Shown here: piece after piece, positions 57,726-64,000 of the stretch
How the letters are laid out: the number at the start of each line of letters is the position of its first letter
Position numbering within the stretch: the stretch's first letter is position 1
Origin: Apium graveolens
Taxonomy: Eukaryota; Streptophyta; Magnoliopsida; Apiales; Apiaceae
Assembly: GCF_009905375.1 (NCBI RefSeq)
Contig: NW_027420823.1
Location: forward strand, 62,001-126,000
Reading direction: 5' to 3'
Length of the DNA: 64,000 nt
The notes under the pieces: model-generated
Databases searched by the model: none
Seen by the model: the letters and a program-made list of their open reading frames with translations, nothing else
Told to the model about the DNA's origin: nothing
Program-made: the position numbers and the translations under genes

Positions 57726-60145
57726 ATCTTTAACTTGCATTAGAGCCAATCACTCATGTATCTAATACCCATGGAACTAGTATGACCGCTGTGCTCCTAC
57801 TACGATAAAGCTTATTCAATGGGTCAGCAATATTATCATCAATATGCACTATATATATGTATATCTCCTCTCTCATTAATCTCTAGAAAAAGGTAATATC
57901 TTTTAAGTATATGCTTTGCTTTGAAATGGGACCTCGGTTCTTTAGCCTGCTTAATGGCTCCATTGTTATCGCAATAAAGATCAACTAGATATGTGATCGA
58001 TGGAACCACACTAAGTCCCGTTATAAATTTTTGCATCCAAACAGCCTCATTTCCTGCTTCACTGGCAGCAATATACTCAGCTTCCATTGTAGAATCAGCT
58101 AATTTCTCTTGTTTTAAACTTTTCCAGCTTACAACACCTCCATTAAGGAAAAACACAAAATATAACTGAGATATTGAATCGTCTCTGTCTGTCTGGAAGC
58201 TAGCATCAGTGTAACCCAGTATAACTAGCTTCTCATCTCCTCCATACACTAAGAATAAATCTTTCGTCCTCTTTAAGTACTTGAGAATATTGTTGATAGT
58301 TGTCCAGCACCTGGATTAGACTAGTATCTACTCATCATGCTCAAGGCATACGAAATATCAGGACGATTATATATAATCACATACAAAAATTCCAATTGCT
58401 GAAGCATATGGAACTTTGCTCATACAGCCCTTATCATCTAATGATATAGGGCAGTTATCTTTTGAGATCACTATCCCATCAGACATTGGGACATATCCTC
58501 TTTTTGCCTCTTGTATCCCAAAATGATGCAATACTTTGTCTATGTATGTACTCAGACTTAGGCCGATTAATCTCCTTGATCTATCTCTAAAGATCTTGAT
58601 CCCTAATATGTAAGTAGCATCGCCTAAGTTGTTCTATACTTTACCATCTATTTTAGTTTTCTTCTTAAAACCCCACTTGCATCCTTTAGGTTTTATCCCT
58701 TCAGGTGGATTAACTAAAGTCCATACTTTATTTTGATACATGGATTCCATCTCGGATTTCATGGCCTCTAGTTATCTCTCGGAGTATGGACTGTTCATAG
58801 CTTCTTGGTATATAAGAGGCTCATCATTATCTATAAGCATCACATCATCATCTTGAGTCAATAAAAATCCATAATATCTCTCTCAATCATGACGAACCCT
58901 ACTAGATCTATGAATAACCTATGTTTCCGGAGCAGGAATATCTTCATCGAGATCTATAGTCCTCCCACTATTTTTCTTGTAAAGTAACTCTATTTCAAAA
59001 AATACAGCAGTCTGAGCAACAGACACTTGGTTCTCAGTGGAATTATATAAACTACACCCTTTGTTTCTTCACGATATCCCACAAAATAATATTTATCTAA
59101 TTTTGGTCCTAGCTTGTCAGAGACCAAGTGTTTCACAAATGCTTTGCATCCCCATACTTTCATAAATGACATGCTATGACGTTTCTCAGTTCATATCTCA
59201 TATGGAGTCTTTTTAACCGATTTAGTTAGAACTCGATTTAGTGTATATGTAGCTGTTTCCAGAGCATAACCCTAGAAATTTATTGGAAGATCCTTTAGAC
59301 TCATCATCAATCGTACCATGTCCAACAAGGTACGATTTCTTCTCTCAGAAACTATGTTCCATTGAGGCATTCTCGAAGGAGTAAACTATGTTCCAATGAG
59401 ACAAGCTTTGCATTCTTCGTATGATTCATAATTCAAATTTATCGAGGTAGCCATCTTTATGTAACTTAGAAATGCGTTTCTCATTTATGTGGCCTAAATG
59501 ACAATGCCAGAGGTATGTTTGATTTGAGTCTATCATCTTATTGCGTTTATTATCATTACTATTTATGTTATAGACATGAGTATCAAGATCAAGAACATAT
59601 AAACTATTATACAAATGTGCAACCCCATAGCTAGCATTATTCAATAAAAAGGAAAAACATTTTTCTTAATCAAAAAATAAAAAACCTTTCATATCCAAAT
59701 AAGAAACTGAAATAATATTTTTACAAATCGCAGGAACGTAAAAACAGTTATCTAGTTCTAAAAAAAGCCCGGTGGGTAATGATAAATGATAAGTCCCTAC
59801 ACCTAAAGTAGCAATCTTTACTCTATTCCCAACACGTAGGTCGACTTCTCCCTTCACCAATATCCTACTTTCCTGCAGTTCCTGCATATTTATACAAATT
59901 TGAGAACCATATCCATTATCTAATACCAATGAACTAGAAGTAGAAAAGTTAACTTTTATACCATAAATACCTGAATCAGAAGCGCCGTCAGCCTTCTTAT
60001 TTTCCAGATCCTCCAAAAAAGCATGATAGTTTCTCTTCCAATGACCCGGTTTCTTGCAATAGTGACAAGTATCGCCCTTTGCAATACCGCCTCCAGGCTT
60101 CAAAGCCTATTTGGGAGAAGTTTTGGGAGCAGTATCAGATTTGGA
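57726..60145 (-). pseudogene. Antisense Copia pol, copy B
   Basis: From high to low: zinc knuckle CHYCKKPGHWKRN and protease (60103-59666, active site reads DNG), GAG-pre-integrase (59644-59426), integrase fragments (59172-58990), RT remnants, RNase H (58249-57839). About 485 bases of RT including the catalytic box are deleted at 58633, and about 340 bases of integrase at 59383. It retains the tail next to the 3' LTR that copy A has lost. Confidence 0.88.
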
Positions 60146-60850
60146 TCACATCATCTTCTTGCATTTCCATTTACCTTTCCCTTTGTCTCTCTCTTTGATC
60201 ACCGTCATTATGGGAGCAGGGGACACCGTCTGAATGTTGGTCTCGGCAGTTTCCAATATAGCCAACAATTTGGTAGGTATCTTGTCTCACATTCATGTTG
60301 TAATTCATTAAAAATTGAGCACAGTGGTTGTTCAAAGATTGTAAGTTCAGATCTATCTAGGCTTCCGTCCCAATCTTAGAACCCATAGTAGCAAGGTACT
60401 CCATATATTAAATCATCTTCAAAATATGCGATCCAACCAAATCATGATCACCCTGTTTGCATGCATACAAAGCTTTGCTTGTATCAAATCTCTCTTGACG
60501 AGCCCGTTCTTCAAACATACATTTAAGGTGATCAATCATGATATAAGCATTTATATGCTCATATTGTTTCTGAAGCTCAGGACCCATAGTCGCTAGCATC
60601 AAATAGGTGACATACATGTCAGCATCTATATGCTTTTGATAAGCAGCCTGTTGAACATGTGTTGCACCTTCAGGAAGAGGTTCAGGACGAGGAACATTAA
60701 TGATATGGAACTTTCACTCCTTCCTGAGGACTATCCTCCGGTTCCTTTTCCAATCAAGGAAGTTTGTTCATGTCAGCTTGTCTTTCTCAAGGACTGGCCA
60801 CACGGAGAAGTTGTTTGAGTTGTTTGCCTTTTGATATCTCTAATATTAAA
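60146..60850 (-). pseudogene. Antisense Copia gag, copy B, with empty site
   Basis: Uninterrupted counterpart of 25900-25974 plus 33916-34620. CTTCTTGCATTTCCATTTACC at about 60150-60172 is where copy A has the nested element. The frame 60617-60408 encodes YVTYLMLATMGPELQKQYEH and HLKCMFEERARQERFDTSKA. Stops lie on both sides. Confidence 0.8.
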
Positions 60851-62656
60851 ATACATAAAATGAATTAGTCTACAGATGCTCAATAGATTATATTCAATTG
60901 ATTATTTATATATATTCAAAATATATATCTCCTACTATTTTTATTAAATAAATAGCCCTAACTATTAATTCGGAAAGAAAATCTTCAATATCCTTTCTGG
61001 TGAGCCAAGATCCAAATTTCACAACATTTTAGTTCAGCTTTGGCTTTACTCCTAAAACATGATTCAATAAGATAAACAGTATTTGTTAATTATATCAACT
61101 ATATAACTCTTGGAGAGTTCGATGGAACAACATTTGTTCATATTTATCTAATAGATCTCGCCAAACTCCATGCCTCTAAGTTCATAATCCTATTGTGGTA
61201 ACTTAGTTAAGTCAAACATAATAGTCAGAAAGTATTAATATACTTCACCGCATCTCCCACTATAGATGAGAGTACTTCGCTCTTGCGAACCCACTCCTTA
61301 TCGATGTAGGGGTTAACGCGTTGGACATATTGGAAGGCATGTGAACAACTTAATATGAGCTTTAGGGTTTTGTAAATATTAAAATGATCATGATCCCATC
61401 ATAAAGAGATTATCAATTGCTCCTTGAATAATATACTTCAAATCAATATTCGTCAATGGTTTGATTTCCCAGTAGAGAGGGAGTCACAATGGTCTCTCTT
61501 AAAACCCACAACCTTACAAGTTCAATGTACCCGCTTTTTGACAAAATTGCCCCATATCAGAAATAAAGAAAATTCTTATTTTTATTATGTATTTCTAAAA
61601 TACAAGAATCTCATGTTCGTTTGTTAAATTTTAAAATCTTGAATCATGACAAATTTTATCTTCTTTAGCAGGCATTGCATGGGTGAATTATCTAATATAT
61701 ACATACATTGTTAATCTAATTAAGCATACATCATTCTAACTACTCTATAGATTCATTCATCACATGATATATGTAAAGTGCAATAAAATAAATTTGGTAG
61801 GTTATGGCCCCATCCTATGTGATCTTAATCAAGCTCATGATCAAGATCATGGTCAATCTAAGGTGGTTAAGTAAATAAATACAACTATCTATTACATCAT
61901 ATGTCTTCTTACTTTATTTGCTTCCTTGTATAGCTTTCTTGGATCACATTCAATGGACTCCTTTTTCTAGTCTTCAAATCTTCAGGTGCATTACATAAAT
62001 AAAATATAAAAGACTAATCTAATGAACTTACAAGTAGAACTCGAGTTACATTCGAGATTTAATATTACATGAATCAAAACGACATGCAAGTCATATTTAA
62101 AAACTAAAACCATAATTAAAAAACATTAATCTAATGTCTAAAGATCATAACCATCCACCATGCCTAAATAACATATATTAATATAATTTATTATATACTT
62201 ATTATTATTAATCTAATTAATCATATCAAGTGGAACATATATGAAACACTATTTTACAGAACAAACTCCGCTGAAAATTTTGAAAAAAACATCATAATCA
62301 AAACAGAAACTTTCTGCTTGATTCTTCATGTCTGTATCATTGTATCATATACATACAGTATGTTCCAGTCCCCTATTGTGTCCATACATAATTAATCATA
62401 ATAAAAGTCATCTCAGATCATCAACACATGCATAATATCTTCATATAGATCATGGAAGATCATCAACATATATAATATCATCATATTTATCATGGCTAAT
62501 CATTAACACATGCATAATATCATAATATCTATCATGGAAGATTATCAACACATGCATAATATACAAATCGCAAACATATAGTCATGACAGAATGTATACA
62601 TGATATTATCATCAAAATCAGTAAACACATAAACGAATTAAAACCTTTCGCAAGTA
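60851..62656 (-). other. Untranslated leader of antisense Copia, copy B
   Basis: Counterpart of 34621-36383; it holds the shared leader block at 61451-61509 and the four-unit minisatellite (62416-62575). The primer site complement lies at 62657-62668. Confidence 0.6.
62416..62575 (+). repeat. 42-bp minisatellite, copy B, about 3.7 units
   Basis: Four GATCATCAACA-type units, one of 40 bases, against three in copy A. Confidence 0.85.
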
Positions 62657-62669
62657 GCTATGATACCAT

Positions 62670-64000
62670 TGTTGGGTTTCGGGATATAAAATACAACGGA
62701 ACAATAAATAAAACCGTAAAAACATATAAAAACTGAAACCCACCGCATGATCCATACGAAAAAATATTTAATTTGTTGATGAGATATTTACCTTAAAGTG
62801 TTTTATGATTATGGTTGTCAAAAAGAGATCATTACTTCAACCCAACACCACGTATCTCGCCTTAACGATGTACGCCGTATAGGTATCCACACGAAATCCG
62901 GTACAGAGGAGGCGTGTACTAGCACCGGAAATTGAACTCGTTCTTCTTCTCTCTCTCCCTCTGCTACTAGGGTTTTGTTATAAAAACGTAGTTACCTAAT
63001 TCATCCCTAAAAGAGATTATATATGAGAGAAAAAAAATGAGTTATAACCCTAATCCAACAATGTAGTCATATTAAATATTAAATTCTAATTTATTGTCTA
63101 ATTAAGTCTCACTTAATTATCCAATAACTAAATTTCTAATTTAATAATAATAAATTTAAATTTCATTTAATCTATTAATTAATTCCAACTTAATTAAAAT
63201 TAAATAATAAAAAATTCATATTTAATTCAAATTTGAGTTTAAATTAAATATTCCTCCAAACTTTCTTTTTGGGTCGACCCTATAGGTTATTATTATGTTG
63301 GCAAATTATTAAATATCTCATATTAAAATTATAAATAATAAGTGGCATCCAGAAATATATCATTGCTACGCAAGTAATAATAATTAAATCGGTGATTGAT
63401 TAAACCTTTCGTGAATAATGTACAATATAATATAATCCATCTAAATATATATTATAGATTAAACTCAAGGCATGTTATGTGTCATCCTCTTCATGGTTTA
63501 ATCGCGGGTTCCATGATCAATTAGTAGACTACCATTCCAAATCAACATTTGAGCGCGGCGTCACGCATTTCATAGTCTAGCTCGCACAAGAGACCAATAA
63601 TATTACTCCAAATAGGAAGGTTAAATCATTTCTAGATCATTCATATTTCTCATATGATTTATTATACATCTAAAGTCTAATTTCATCATTACGCGGTCAA
63701 AGGCAACTTTTAATGTAATATCAGAGTATATTAATCATCATATAGAAATATAATGATTTCAAGTCGAAGGACGATTACATCATTATCACTGTGAGAATTA
63801 CTTATCAACACACATGTAAAATCTCACATTTGGTCTCTCCAACACCATGTATATTTACATCTACCCGTGTTTTCCATTTTACTATCACTATACGTATGAT
63901 CAATAAGATGTGATTATCAGTCAATAAACACACTAGTCTTAATGTATTATTATTGTCCCATAATAATAACAGTCGACTAGGGATATTTAGGATATAATAC
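62670..64000 (-). mobile_element. 5' LTR of antisense Copia, copy B (cut by window end)
   Basis: Begins TGTTGGGTTTCGGG and matches copy A to about 63905, then continues with sequence absent from copy A (CAGTCAATAAACACACTAGT and beyond). Copy A probably lost this block. Confidence 0.85.

Larger units (their letters stand above)
49868..64000 (+). repeat. Segmental duplication, copy B (continues past the window)
   Basis: Same order as copy A: LINE, spacer, Gypsy, antisense Copia. It starts at TTTACTAGAAAATATG. Private changes are deletions at about 51568 (LINE), 57582 (Gypsy/Copia junction), 58633 (RT) and 59383 (integrase), plus point stops. It lacks the nested Copia of copy A. Confidence 0.9.

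Overview
The window looks like nuclear DNA of a flowering plant, most likely a eudicot. It is AT-rich, gene-poor, and built from nested and decayed retrotransposons of typical plant kinds: Ty1/Copia, Tat-like Ty3/Gypsy, a LINE, a TRIM, MITE- and CACTA-like DNA elements. The only host genes recognised are broken: an AT-hook (AHL) transcription-factor gene and a fragment of an INDETERMINATE-DOMAIN (IDD) zinc-finger gene. I found no intact host gene, tRNA, rRNA or CRISPR array.

Layout. 1-1200 is the end of a Copia LTR. 1201-14496 is unique sequence with small elements: CACTA-like 2261-2757, a TRIM at 3166-3845, an antisense Copia stub near 3920-4383, an antisense Gypsy gag with a tandem duplication (9326-12508), the IDD fragment (12657-12839), a 72-bp tandem duplication and a MITE-like inverted repeat (14262-14510). 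From 14497 a composite block begins: 5'-truncated LINE, AT-rich spacer, Tat-like Gypsy remnant, antisense Copia. The same block in the same order returns at 49868 and runs to the window end, so it is a segmental duplication. It may be a tandem duplication of about 35.4 kb whose second copy is cut by the window edge. A younger sense Copia (25975-33915, 1674-bp LTRs, GCCTT target duplication) is nested in copy A only; copy B shows the empty site.

Between the copies lies the AHL gene. Its reading frame (41122-41825, continued at 49528-49624) carries two in-frame stops and an altered AT-hook core, and it is split by a full-length antisense Copia (41826-49522, TTTAC target duplication). That element has one continuous gag-pol frame interrupted only by four in-frame stops.

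The most interesting signal is in the untranslated leaders of the two full-length Copias. Each holds about four hairpins with a near-constant loop (GCCAC, 3-4 nt, then CGTGG or a variant) closed by stems whose sequences differ from hairpin to hairpin while staying complementary. This is covariation, and it points to a selected RNA structure. One of these leaders also holds four 25-bp near-palindromes at a 31-bp period, and a short leader block is shared by all three Copia groups.

All comparisons and difference counts were made by eye, without alignment software or database search.
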